NCBI RefSeq assembly: GCF_001650495.1
Contig: NZ_LWCS01000087.1
Coordinates: forward strand, 122,832 to 186,831
Direction: 5' to 3'
DNA: 64,000 nt
DNA from: Mycolicibacterium iranicum
GTDB taxonomy: Bacteria; Actinomycetota; Actinomycetes; Mycobacteriales; Mycobacteriaceae
In this document: positions 7,925-16,423 of the stretch, in pieces
Numbering within the stretch: the stretch's first letter is position 1
Layout: every line of letters begins with the position of its first letter
Translations under genes and position numbers: made by a program
The notes under the pieces: model-generated
What the model was told of the DNA's origin: nothing
What the model saw: only the letters and a program-made list of their open reading frames with translations
The model's database searches: none

Positions 7925-9283
7925 GTGCAGCGACGAATCATGGGCATCGAGACCGAATTCGGTGTCACCTGCACGTTCCACGGCCACCGCCGGCTCAGCC
8001 CTGACGAGGTTGCCCGCTATCTGTTCCGCCGGGTGGTGTCGTGGGGACGTAGCAGCAACGTCTTTCTCCGTAACGGTGCGCGCCTGTATCTGGACGTGGG
8101 CAGCCACCCCGAATACGCGACCGCCGAATGTGACAGCCTCACGCAGTTGGTCACCCACGACCGCGCGGGTGAGCGGGTCCTGGAGGACCTGCTGATCGAC
8201 GCCGAACAGCGACTGGCCGACGAGGGCATCGGCGGCGACATCTATCTGTTCAAGAACAACACCGACTCGGCCGGAAACTCCTACGGGTGCCACGAGAACT
8301 ATCTGATCGTGCGCGCCGGCGAGTTCTCCCGGATCTCCGACGTGCTGCTGCCGTTCCTGGTCACGCGCCAGCTGATCTGCGGCGCGGGCAAGGTGCTGCA
8401 GACCCCGAAGGCGGCAACCTACTGCCTGTCGCAGCGGGCCGAGCACATCTGGGAGGGCGTCTCCTCGGCGACGACCCGATCACGCCCCATCATCAACACC
8501 CGCGACGAACCGCACGCCGACGCCGAAAAGTACCGCCGACTGCACGTCATCGTCGGGGACTCCAACATGAGCGAGTCGACCACGATGCTCAAGGTCGGCT
8601 CGGCATCGCTTGTGCTGGAGATGATCGAGGCAGGTGTGGCGTTCCGAGACTTCTCCCTCGACAACCCGATCCGCGCGATCCGCGAGGTCAGCCACGACCT
8701 GACCGGTCGTCGGCCCGTGCGCCTGGCAGGCGGACGGCAGGCCAGCGCACTCGACATCCAGCGCGAGTACTTCGCCCGTGCGGTCGAATATCTGCAGACC
8801 CGCGAACCCAACACCAACATCGAACAGGTCGTCGACCTGTGGGGCCGCCAGCTCGACGCCGTCGAAAGCCAGGACTTCGCGAAGGTCGACACCGAGATCG
8901 ACTGGGTGATCAAGCGCAAGCTTTTTCAGCGCTACCAGGACCGCTACAACATGGAGCTGTCCGATCCCAAGATCAGCCAGCTCGACCTCGCCTACCACGA
9001 CATCAAGCGTGGCCGCGGGGTGTTCGACCTGCTGCAGCGCAAGGGTCTGGCCGCGCGGATCACCACCGACGAGGAGATCGAGGCCGCGGTCAACACCCCG
9101 CCGCAGACCACTCGGGCGAAGTTGCGGGGTGAGTTCATCACCGCAGCGCAGGAAGCCGGCCGCGACTTCACCGTCGACTGGGTGCACCTCAAGCTCAACG
9201 ATCAGGCGCAGCGCACCGTGCTGTGCAAGGACCCGTTCCGATCGGTGGACGAGAGGGTCAAGCGGCTCATCGCTTCCATGTGA
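7925..9283 (+). CDS. pafA: Pup--protein ligase PafA
   Basis: PafA attaches the prokaryotic ubiquitin-like protein Pup to lysines of target proteins, using ATP, and marks them for the mycobacterial proteasome. The protein is 452 residues, the same as the M. tuberculosis enzyme, and starts QRRIMGIETEFGVTCTFHGH like it. The carboxylate-amine-ligase core is visible in IETEFG, the metal/ATP segment LFKNNTDSAGNSYGCHENY, and TRSRPIINTRDEPH. The GTG at 7925 is chosen because it reproduces the known N-terminus; the open frame extends upstream to 7826 without family similarity. pup, prcB and prcA are not in this window. In M. tuberculosis pafB follows directly; here two other genes intervene. Confidence 0.97.
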   Translation: MQRRIMGIETEFGVTCTFHGHRRLSPDEVARYLFRRVVSWGRSSNVFLRNGARLYLDVGSHPEYATAECDSLTQLVTHDRAGERVLEDLLIDAEQRLADEGIGGDIYLFKNNTDSAGNSYGCHENYLIVRAGEFSRISDVLLPFLVTRQLICGAGKVLQTPKAATYCLSQRAEHIWEGVSSATTRSRPIINTRDEPHADAEKYRRLHVIVGDSNMSESTTMLKVGSASLVLEMIEAGVAFRDFSLDNPIRAIREVSHDLTGRRPVRLAGGRQASALDIQREYFARAVEYLQTREPNTNIEQVVDLWGRQLDAVESQDFAKVDTEIDWVIKRKLFQRYQDRYNMELSDPKISQLDLAYHDIKRGRGVFDLLQRKGLAARITTDEEIEAAVNTPPQTTRAKLRGEFITAAQEAGRDFTVDWVHLKLNDQAQRTVLCKDPFRSVDERVKRLIASM

Positions 9284-9316
9284 GCGGGGCTTCTATGTGA
9301 GACGGTGCACTGAGCC

Positions 9317-9916
9317 TCATTTGCTCCTCACGTGCACGGTCACCGCGTAGTCCCCGCCCTCGTAGGGGTCGCGGTCCCACGTGGCCCACCTTCCCGCGAA
9401 TTCCAGGCCTGCGGCGGCGGCGACCTCGTCGTAGCGGGCGAGCGTCAGCTGCCCTGCGACGAGCTGGAAGCCTGCGACGAGCAGCCCACCCGGCGCCAGG
9501 CGGCGCGCGAGCTGGCTGACGACGGTGGCTTCAGTGCCGCGGTCGAGGAAGATCATCACGTTGCCCGGCATCGCGACGATGTCGAACGTCTCCTGCAGAT
9601 GAGCATCGGTCTCGACGAGGTCGGCCTCGATCCACCTCACCTGTGGAGCTTTCGTTTTGGCGGCGGACAGCATCGCAGGGTCGGCATCGATACCGACCAC
9701 CGAGTACCCGCGGGTGGCGAGTTCGATTGCGACCCTTCCGGTTCCGCAGCCTGCATCCAGCACGCGCGCGCCACCGCACTCCCGCAACAGTGCCTCGATG
9801 AAGTCGGCCTCGCCGTGCACGCTTTCGCCCGTCTGCGCCAGTCGCTCCCAGCGCGCGTCGTAGTCGTCTCCACGAGGTCTGTCGGACTGCTGCCACCGAG
9901 TGCTCACGATCGCCAT
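9317..9916 (-). CDS. Class I SAM-dependent methyltransferase
   Basis: A 199-residue methyltransferase. Motif I VLDAGCGTGRVAIELA binds S-adenosylmethionine, followed by the acidic strand VVGIDADPAML and motif IV-like FDIVAMPGNVMIFLD. The C-terminus RLAPGGLLVAGFQL is typical of small class I enzymes. The ATG at 9916 is preferred; the frame is open further upstream to 10060, but those residues look non-coding. It lies between pafA and pafB on the opposite strand, converging on pafA with a 33-nt gap. The substrate is not apparent. Confidence 0.88.
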   Translation of the reverse strand: MAIVSTRWQQSDRPRGDDYDARWERLAQTGESVHGEADFIEALLRECGGARVLDAGCGTGRVAIELATRGYSVVGIDADPAMLSAAKTKAPQVRWIEADLVETDAHLQETFDIVAMPGNVMIFLDRGTEATVVSQLARRLAPGGLLVAGFQLVAGQLTLARYDEVAAAAGLEFAGRWATWDRDPYEGGDYAVTVHVRSK

Positions 9917-10121
9917 TCTGCCGGGACGCGGCGGATTGGGCGCCTGATGAACGACAGATGGTGGCCAGGACTCGAGCGAGTGAGCAGGAATGAGCGACGA
10001 TGAAACTCTTGACGTCGAACAAGGTCTGGCCCCCTGGAACGTGATCGATTCTGCGAGCATGGCCCTTCAGTGGATGCGCGGGACTGCTGCCCGCGACAAG
10101 AGTTCGACGGGGTGATGTGCG

Positions 10122-13010
10122 GTGGTCGAAGATGCGGGCCGAATGATCAGGCTGAGTGGATGGGCCGCCGCGGTGGGGATCGGTTTGGCGATCGCCACCG
10201 GACACGGCGTAGCCGCCGCCGACACCGCCGATTCCGACGCATCCAGGTCGGCATCGGCGTCCGCGTCGTCGGACTCGAGGTCGGACACTTCAGATTCTTC
10301 GGTGGATACTTCAGCGGCCGACGATGACGATGCCGATAGCAGCGACGATGGCGGTAGCAGCGACGATGCCGAGTCGCCGCTTCCCGGAAAGCCCGCCGAC
10401 GACGAATCCGGCCGGGAGGAAGTCGATGACGAGTCGGCATCGAAGCGCAAAGGAGGCTCCGCCCCCGTCCAGCGCACCGCGCCTGTGACGGATCTCGAAA
10501 CATCAACGGCGGCAGTCGCTTCGGATGACACATCCTCGGACTCTGAGAACACCGACGGCGTTGCCGCGACAGCTCATCGAAACAGCGGTAAAGCGACGGT
10601 GGTCAGAAGTCGCCTGTCGGCCGACGAGCACATCCCCGCCGCGACCGCGCCGGCGTCCACCGCGACAGCGACCCCGCCCGCCACCACCTCTGCCGCGGTC
10701 GGCCTTGCGCCGCAGAAGACGGATCCGAGTGTCCCGGCGCCGCTGCGTCGACCTTCCTTCCTGGAATTGGTGTCAGCCGGAATCCGGCGGGCGCTGTCCA
10801 ACGAGGCGCCGTTCGCCGCGCCCGCCCAGATCGGTGAGAACGCCGCCGGGCTCGTGACCGGATCGCTGTTCGCCGACGACTACGACAGCAGCATCCTGCG
10901 CTACGCGGTGACGGCGCAGCCCACCGACGGTCTGGTCACGGTGGATTCCGCGGGGTTCTACACCTATACGCCGAACGCGGCCAAGGCGGCGCTCGGGGGA
11001 ACCGACACCTTCACCGTCGCCGTCAGCGACCGCGGGTTGGCGTCGATGCTGTTCGGCAGGCGCACGGTCAACGTGCCTGTGACGGTGAGCCTCGGCGCGG
11101 GGGCCGACCAGAACGTCGGCGGCCGTCCGGTCGGGGTGGCACTGAGCCCCGACGGCACCCGGGCCTACGTCACCCATCAAGACACCGATCATGTTTCGGT
11201 GATCGACACCGCCACTCGGCAGATCGTTGCGCACGTGAGGGTGGGCGACGCACCATACGGCGTCGCGGTCGGAAGCGACGGACGCGCGTACGTCGTCAAC
11301 TCCGGTGAGGACTCCATCTCGGTGATCGACACGCGCACGCTGTCGACCATCGGCACGCGAATCTATGTGGGCAACTCTCCGTCCAACGTGGCGCTCAGTC
11401 CCACTCGGAATCGGCTGTACGTCACCAACACGGCCGACAACTCGGTGTCGGTGGTCGACACCTCGACACGAACGGTGGTCGCCGCGGTCGGCGTGGGCGC
11501 GGCGCCGTTCGGCGTGGCGGTCAGCGCGGATGGCAAATGGGCATACGTGACCAACGAGCTCGGCAACAGTGTTTCGGTGATCGACACCGCGACGAATACC
11601 CTCGTCACATCGGTCGGCGTCGGAATCAGGCCCGCGGCACTGGCATTCAGTCCCGACGGCAGGCGGCTGTATGTCGCCAACGGCGGTTCCTCGTCCCTCA
11701 GCGGTGACGGAGGGGTATCGGTGATCGACACCGCCACCAACACCATCGTCGACGCCGACGACGCCGACGGGGCAACAGCGATCCGGGTCGGAGAGACGCC
11801 GTTCGGTGTCGCCGTCAGCCCTGACGGCTCGCGCCTGTATGTGACCGATCGGACGCTGGACACGATCTACGTGATCGACACCGCGACCAACACCGTCCTC
11901 GACACCGATCTGTCGACCGAGCAGACCGATGGCATCGCCGTTGACCTCGGCCCCACCGGACTGGCGATCACCGCCGCCGGAGACCTCTACGTCGCCGAAT
12001 CCGAGGGCGACGGGATCGCCGTGGTGTCGGACACAGCCCCCGCCGGCGACGCGTTGGCGGTTGCAACGGCTGCGCTGTCCGCGACTGCACCCAGCGTTAC
12101 CCAGGTAAGCCCCTCAGAGGATGTCGTTGTGCGCAAGCCCTGCCGGACATGCCTGGTCAGTCGGGGCGTCAACGTCTACAACCTGACGCGATGGCCGTTG
12201 ACCCTGACTGAATACGCGACCAATGAGCGGCCCGAAGCCGGTCCTCCGCTGCTCAGTGTGATGCCCTTCGCCGGCGTCGATCACTACGAGGTCACGTGGT
12301 GGTTCCTTCAGGACCGCCCGGTGTGGCCGGTCTACCGCACCCCCAGCGGGCAGTGGTACCAGGCGGGCATCGCCGCCAACCCCGGATTGGGGATCGAGGA
12401 AGTCATCTGCAGCAGCAGTGTCGGCACATGCAGCCCGCAGACATGGAACAACAACAGAGGGACGCGCGAGCAGGTGTACTTCTACGACGCGCCGAACACT
12501 GTCGTCAACATCGACGGGACGGAGACGCCCGTCGACATGAACCAGGTGCTCAACTCGTGCGAAAAGGGAGTCGTGGACTGCAAGTTCCTCCCCCTCAGCC
12601 GCGACCTCGCCGCATACACCGGGGAACGTGAGCTCGCCTCGCACAAGAACAGTCTCACCGTCGCGGAGGAGTACACCTTCGAAGACACCGTCACCCTCGG
12701 CGAGAAGAGCAGCTGGGAGGTCGGCGGTAAAGCGTCCGGAAAGTTGTTCGGCATCGTCAACGTAGAAGTCAACAACAAGTACGGAAACGAGCAGTCGTTG
12801 CAGCACACGTTCAAGTACTCGGTGAAGACCACCGTCGGGCCAGGCCAGACCATGGTGCTCATCGCCAAAGACCCGGTCATCCGGGTGTTCGGCAACTTCA
12901 CGGTGACCTACGGCAACACCAGGTTCAACATCACCAACGCCTACGTCGACTACCCGGACCCCAGACGCGCATTGCAGACCGAAGCACGGCCGCGAACGCT
13001 GGGTAGCTGA
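10122..13010 (+). CDS. Secreted seven-bladed YVTN beta-propeller protein with aerolysin-like C-terminal domain
   Basis: A 962-residue protein. An N-terminal signal sequence (MIRLSGWAAAVGIGLAIATG, ending near GVAAAD) is followed by about 170 residues rich in Asp, Ser, Ala and Thr. A cadherin/VCBS-like module lies around 245-320. About residues 328-637 hold seven repeats of the form VGxxPxGVAxSPDGxxxYVTN...SVIDTxT, a full seven-bladed YncE/YVTN propeller. The last 290 or so residues are a different domain with many aromatics and Cys pairs; its end (EDTVTLGEKSSWEVGG, then TFKYSVKTTVGPGQT) resembles beta-pore-forming ETX/MTX2-aerolysin folds. Start may be GTG 10122 or ATG 10143. Role unknown; a cell-surface binding or lytic protein is inferred. 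Confidence 0.85.
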   Translation: MVEDAGRMIRLSGWAAAVGIGLAIATGHGVAAADTADSDASRSASASASSDSRSDTSDSSVDTSAADDDDADSSDDGGSSDDAESPLPGKPADDESGREEVDDESASKRKGGSAPVQRTAPVTDLETSTAAVASDDTSSDSENTDGVAATAHRNSGKATVVRSRLSADEHIPAATAPASTATATPPATTSAAVGLAPQKTDPSVPAPLRRPSFLELVSAGIRRALSNEAPFAAPAQIGENAAGLVTGSLFADDYDSSILRYAVTAQPTDGLVTVDSAGFYTYTPNAAKAALGGTDTFTVAVSDRGLASMLFGRRTVNVPVTVSLGAGADQNVGGRPVGVALSPDGTRAYVTHQDTDHVSVIDTATRQIVAHVRVGDAPYGVAVGSDGRAYVVNSGEDSISVIDTRTLSTIGTRIYVGNSPSNVALSPTRNRLYVTNTADNSVSVVDTSTRTVVAAVGVGAAPFGVAVSADGKWAYVTNELGNSVSVIDTATNTLVTSVGVGIRPAALAFSPDGRRLYVANGGSSSLSGDGGVSVIDTATNTIVDADDADGATAIRVGETPFGVAVSPDGSRLYVTDRTLDTIYVIDTATNTVLDTDLSTEQTDGIAVDLGPTGLAITAAGDLYVAESEGDGIAVVSDTAPAGDALAVATAALSATAPSVTQVSPSEDVVVRKPCRTCLVSRGVNVYNLTRWPLTLTEYATNERPEAGPPLLSVMPFAGVDHYEVTWWFLQDRPVWPVYRTPSGQWYQAGIAANPGLGIEEVICSSSVGTCSPQTWNNNRGTREQVYFYDAPNTVVNIDGTETPVDMNQVLNSCEKGVVDCKFLPLSRDLAAYTGERELASHKNSLTVAEEYTFEDTVTLGEKSSWEVGGKASGKLFGIVNVEVNNKYGNEQSLQHTFKYSVKTTVGPGQTMVLIAKDPVIRVFGNFTVTYGNTRFNITNAYVDYPDPRRALQTEARPRTLGS

Positions 13011-13081
13011 CCGTCCGCGCTCCGCGGGCCTGCTGCAGCCGTTCGGCTCATCGCGTGTCCGCCGGGATCACCGTCGAGCCC

Positions 13082-13087
13082 TAAGCT
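13082..13087 (+). promoter_or_regulatory. -10 hexamer TAAGCT, leaderless promoter for pafBC
   Basis: TAAGCT ends 7 nt before the GTG of pafB at 13095, fitting a leaderless start. It gives pafBC a promoter independent of pafA, consistent with the 3.8-kb gap between them. Confidence 0.45.
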
Positions 13088-13094
13088 CTAACCC

Positions 13095-14108
13095 GTGGGG
13101 ATCTCGAAAGTCGAACGGTTGATGAACCTCGTCATCGCGTTGTTGTCCACGCGGTCCTTCATCACCGCGGACAGAATCCGCGAAACGGTCTACGGCTACT
13201 CCGACGAGGCCAGCGACGAGGCGTTCTCGCGGATGTTCGAGCGCGACAAGAACGAACTCCGCGACTTGGGCATCCCGCTGGAGACCGGTCGGGTGTCGTC
13301 GACCGACCCCGCGGAGGGGTACCGCATCAACCGGGAGGCGTACGCCTTGCCGGCGGTGGAACTGACCCCCGACGAGGCGGCCGCCGTCGCCGTCGCGACA
13401 CAACTGTGGGAATCGCCCGAGTTGATCACGGCCACCCAGGGTGCGCTGCTGAAGCTGCGGGCGGCCGGTGTCGACATCGAAGCCGCCGACGACGACATCG
13501 CGATCACCTCGACGGCGGCGCTGCCCGGGCTGCGCGGTTCGGAGGAGGTCCTCGGAATCCTGTTGTCGGCCATCGATTCCGGACACGCCGTGCAGTTCCG
13601 GTACCGCCCTGCGCGCAGTGAGCCGTACGCCACCCGCACCTTGGAGCCGTGGGGGGTGGTCACCGACCGGGGTCGGTGGTACGTGGTCGGCCACGACCGC
13701 GACCGCGACGCGGTCCGGACCTTCCGGCTCTCGCGCATCGGAGCCGACGTGACACCGATCGGGCCCGCAGGCGCGGTGAGCATGCCGGAGGGGACCGACC
13801 TGCGCGGCATCGTCGCGAAAGTCGTGGGGGACTGGCCTGCCGCCGGTCAAGCGACGGTGTGGGTCGCCGAGGGCCGCGCCACCGCGCTGCGCCGCCGCGG
13901 CACCGTGATCGGCCCGAGGACGATCGGTGGACGGGCCGGGGACGAACTGAGCATCGACATCGGCATGTTCGACCGGCTGGCCAGGGAGGTGGCCAGTTAC
14001 GGCGCCGATGTGCTGGCACTCGAACCGGAATCGCTGCGCCGCGACGTCATCGGGCGGCTGGAAGCACACCTGGCGCCTGTCGGAGCCGACGCGGGGGACA
14101 ACCAGTGA
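13095..14108 (+). CDS. pafB: WYL-domain transcriptional regulator PafB
   Basis: PafB and PafC form a heterodimeric activator that switches on most of the RecA-independent DNA-damage response in mycobacteria. This 337-residue protein has an N-terminal winged helix (KVERLMNLVIALLSTRSFITADRIRE) and a central WYL domain with RGRWYVVGHDRDRDAVRTFRLSRI, followed by a WCX-like C-terminus. It starts at GTG 13095 just after a TANNNT hexamer. Its stop overlaps the pafC start by GTGA, so the two subunits are produced together. Confidence 0.95.
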   Translation: MGISKVERLMNLVIALLSTRSFITADRIRETVYGYSDEASDEAFSRMFERDKNELRDLGIPLETGRVSSTDPAEGYRINREAYALPAVELTPDEAAAVAVATQLWESPELITATQGALLKLRAAGVDIEAADDDIAITSTAALPGLRGSEEVLGILLSAIDSGHAVQFRYRPARSEPYATRTLEPWGVVTDRGRWYVVGHDRDRDAVRTFRLSRIGADVTPIGPAGAVSMPEGTDLRGIVAKVVGDWPAAGQATVWVAEGRATALRRRGTVIGPRTIGGRAGDELSIDIGMFDRLAREVASYGADVLALEPESLRRDVIGRLEAHLAPVGADAGDNQ

Positions 14109-15091
14109 CGGCCATCAGTGCACGGCTGGTGCGGCTGCTCAACATGGTGCCGTACTTCCAGGCGAACCCGAAGATCACCTACGCCGAGGCCGCAACCGAC
14201 CTCGGGGTCAGCGTCAAACAGCTCCGCGATGACCTCAACCAGCTGTGGATGTGCGGTCTGCCGGGATACGGCCCTGGCGACCTCATCGACTTCGAGTTCT
14301 CCGGCGACACCATCGAGGTCACCTTCTCGGCGGGTATCGACCACCCTCTGCGCCTGACCTCACCCGAAGCCACCGGTGTGCTCGTGGCGTTGAGGGCGCT
14401 GGTCGACGTGCCCGGGATGGTCGACCCCGAGGCGGCGCGCAGCGCGATCGCCAAGATCGAATCCGCGGCGGGCGCCGTCGGCCACGGCGTCGAAGGCGCT
14501 GCGGTCGACGAGCCGGCACCGATGGAGAGCGAGGCCGCCGCAGCGGTACGTACCGCGGTACGCAACGACCGCGCGCTGGCGATCGAGTACTACTCGGCAT
14601 CGCACGACATGCTGTCCAGCCGCATCGTCGACCCCATCCGCGTGGTTCTCATCGCCGACCACAGCTATCTGGAGGCGTGGTGCCGCACCGCCGAGGGCGT
14701 GCGCCTGTTCCGCTTCGACCGGATCGTCGACGCTCGGGTTCTCGACGAGCCGTCGCTGCCGCCTCCGCCGGCCGTGCAGGCAGGCCCGGACACCTCGCTG
14801 TTCGATCCCGACATCGCGGACCCGTCTCTGCCCACCGCGACACTGCTCATCGATCGCTCGGCGGCGTGGATGTTCGACTACTACCCGCTGCGGGTGCTGC
14901 GTGAGTTCCCCGACGGCTCGTGCGAGGCGGCGATGACGTACGCCTCCGACCAGTGGATGACGCGCTTCGTCCTGGGATTCGGCGCGGCTGTGCAGGTACT
15001 GCACCCGTCGGATTTGGCAGATCGGGTTCGACAGTCGGCCGCGGCGGCGCTCGAGGCCTATCGGGTCGGCATCAACTCGCCGGGCGAGTAA
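14105..15091 (+). CDS. pafC: WYL-domain transcriptional regulator PafC
   Basis: The 328-residue second subunit of the PafBC DNA-damage activator. The N-terminal helix-turn-helix (RLVRLLNMVPYFQANPKITY, LGVSVKQLRDDLNQL) is followed by a WYL domain in which the region IADHSYLEAWCRTAEGVRLFRFDRI is recognisable. The GTG at 14105 overlaps the pafB stop (GTGA), whereas the open frame upstream to 13649 lies wholly within pafB. A possible tatA promoter, TAAGCT, overlaps its stop codon. Confidence 0.94.
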   Translation: MTAISARLVRLLNMVPYFQANPKITYAEAATDLGVSVKQLRDDLNQLWMCGLPGYGPGDLIDFEFSGDTIEVTFSAGIDHPLRLTSPEATGVLVALRALVDVPGMVDPEAARSAIAKIESAAGAVGHGVEGAAVDEPAPMESEAAAAVRTAVRNDRALAIEYYSASHDMLSSRIVDPIRVVLIADHSYLEAWCRTAEGVRLFRFDRIVDARVLDEPSLPPPPAVQAGPDTSLFDPDIADPSLPTATLLIDRSAAWMFDYYPLRVLREFPDGSCEAAMTYASDQWMTRFVLGFGAAVQVLHPSDLADRVRQSAAAALEAYRVGINSPGE

Positions 15092-15094
15092 GCT
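15089..15094 (+). promoter_or_regulatory. Candidate -10 hexamer TAAGCT for tatA
   Basis: The TAA stop of pafC begins a TAAGCT hexamer identical to the pafB -10 candidate. It lies 27 nt upstream of the tatA TTG start and would give a short leader with a ribosome site. Confidence 0.3.
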
Positions 15095-15108
15095 GGTCGC
15101 AGACGTCT

Positions 15109-15114
15109 GGAGGT
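15109..15114 (+). promoter_or_regulatory. Ribosome binding site GGAGGT deciding the TTG start of tatA
   Basis: GGAGGT is placed 7 nt before TTG at 15122. No ATG or GTG in the right frame sits at a comparable distance, so this site supports the TTG initiator. Confidence 0.6.
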
Positions 15115-15121
15115 AACCAAA

Positions 15122-15400
15122 TTGGGTGGTCTACAACCCTGGCACTGGCTCATCGTCATCGCCGTTTTCGTGCTGCTTTTCGGTGCGAAGAAGCTGCCCG
15201 ACGCAGCACGGTCGCTGGGCAAGTCGATGCGCATCTTCAAGTCCGAGATCAAAGAGATGCAGGCAGATTCGAAGTCGGAGACCTCGGACACGCCTGGGCA
15301 GCCGACGCAGATCACGTCCGAGCGAGTCGTGGACGCGTCGTCCGAGCCAACACGGTCTGAATCGTCGGCTCGGCCGACGTCGGACAAACGCCCGGCCTGA
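15122..15400 (+). CDS. tatA: Sec-independent protein translocase subunit TatA
   Basis: A 92-residue membrane protein that oligomerises to form the twin-arginine translocation pore for folded proteins. It begins GGLQPWHWLIVIAVFVLLFG, the single TatA transmembrane helix, then AKKLPDAARSLGKSMRIFKSE, the conserved amphipathic helix with its FGAKKLP hinge. The rest is a polar tail rich in Ser, Thr and Glu. The start is TTG with a good ribosome site. tatC follows 72 nt later, after a strong hairpin. Confidence 0.95.
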   Translation: MGGLQPWHWLIVIAVFVLLFGAKKLPDAARSLGKSMRIFKSEIKEMQADSKSETSDTPGQPTQITSERVVDASSEPTRSESSARPTSDKRPA

Positions 15401-15413
15401 CCGGACAGCTCCT

Positions 15414-15436
15414 GAACGCGGCCTCGGGCCGCGTTC
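15414..15436 (+). terminator. Strong hairpin between tatA and tatC
   Basis: A perfect 10-bp stem (GAACGCGGCC paired with GGCCGCGTTC) closes a 3-nt loop. There is no U-tract after it. It could lower the amount of tatC message relative to tatA, or protect the tatA 3' end. Confidence 0.45.
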
Positions 15437-15472
15437 GTCATGACGCGCCTGTGAGCAGCACTTAGGCAACCT

Positions 15473-16423
15473 GTGCAGATATCCGGCCTCCTCAAGAAAC
15501 TCGACCCTCGGCAACGGCGTTCACGGGTCAACCCTGACGGCACGATGTCGTTGGTCGATCACCTCACCGAGTTGCGCACCCGGCTGTTGATCGCGGTGCT
15601 GGCCGTCCTGGCCACGACGGTCCTCGGTTTCCTCTGGTACAGCCACGGCTTCCTGGGGCTGCCCAGCCTCGGCGACTGGTTGCGCGGGCCCTACTGCGCG
15701 CTGCCCGATTCGGCGCGGGCGTCGATAACCCCCGACGGGGAATGCAGGCTGCTCGCCACCGCGCCCTTCGACCAGTTCATGCTGCGCCTGAAGGTCGGCA
15801 TGACCGCGGGCGTGGTGATGGCCTGTCCCGTGTGGCTTTATCAGCTGTGGGCGTTCATCACCCCCGGCCTGTACGCCAAGGAGCGCCGCTTCGCCGTCGC
15901 TTTCGTCATGGTCGGGGCCGTGCTCTTCATCGGGGGCGCGATCCTGGCCTACGTGGTCCTGTCCAAGGCGCTGAGTTTCCTGTTGACCGTCGGCAGCGAC
16001 GTCCAGGTCACCGCACTGTCCGGCGACCAATATTTCGGCTTCCTGATCAACCTGCTGCTGGTGTTCGGCATAAGTTTCGAGTTCCCGCTGCTGATCATCA
16101 TGCTCAACCTCGTCGGCATACTCACCTATGAGCGCCTCAAGGCCTGGCGCCGCGGTCTGATCATGGGGCTGTTCGTGTTCTGCGCGTTCGTCACCCCCGG
16201 CTCGGACCCATTCTCGATGCTGGCGCTCGCACTCGCCATGACCTTGCTGATGGAGATCGCCATCCAGATCTCACGGGTCAGCGACAGGCGCAAGGCGCGC
16301 CGCGCGGCCCTCGAAGACATTCCGGAGGACCAGGCAGCGTCGATTGGAAGTGTGGAGCCGATCGAGCCGCCCACCGCGGTGCCGACTCCGTCGCGACTTG
16401 TGGTCGATGACGACGCGACCTGA
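15473..16423 (+). CDS. tatC: Sec-independent protein translocase subunit TatC
   Basis: TatC is the multi-spanning receptor that binds twin-arginine signal peptides. This 316-residue protein carries the family N-terminal motif MSLVDHLTELRTRLL, about six transmembrane segments, the conserved FITPGLYAKERR after the second segment, and FGISFEFPLLIIMLNLVGI with the essential F-E pair. A charged C-terminal extension ends in VVDDDAT. It begins at GTG 15473. The helY start lies inside its 3' end (17-nt overlap), so helY is probably co-transcribed. Confidence 0.97.
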   Translation: MQISGLLKKLDPRQRRSRVNPDGTMSLVDHLTELRTRLLIAVLAVLATTVLGFLWYSHGFLGLPSLGDWLRGPYCALPDSARASITPDGECRLLATAPFDQFMLRLKVGMTAGVVMACPVWLYQLWAFITPGLYAKERRFAVAFVMVGAVLFIGGAILAYVVLSKALSFLLTVGSDVQVTALSGDQYFGFLINLLLVFGISFEFPLLIIMLNLVGILTYERLKAWRRGLIMGLFVFCAFVTPGSDPFSMLALALAMTLLMEIAIQISRVSDRRKARRAALEDIPEDQAASIGSVEPIEPPTAVPTPSRLVVDDDAT

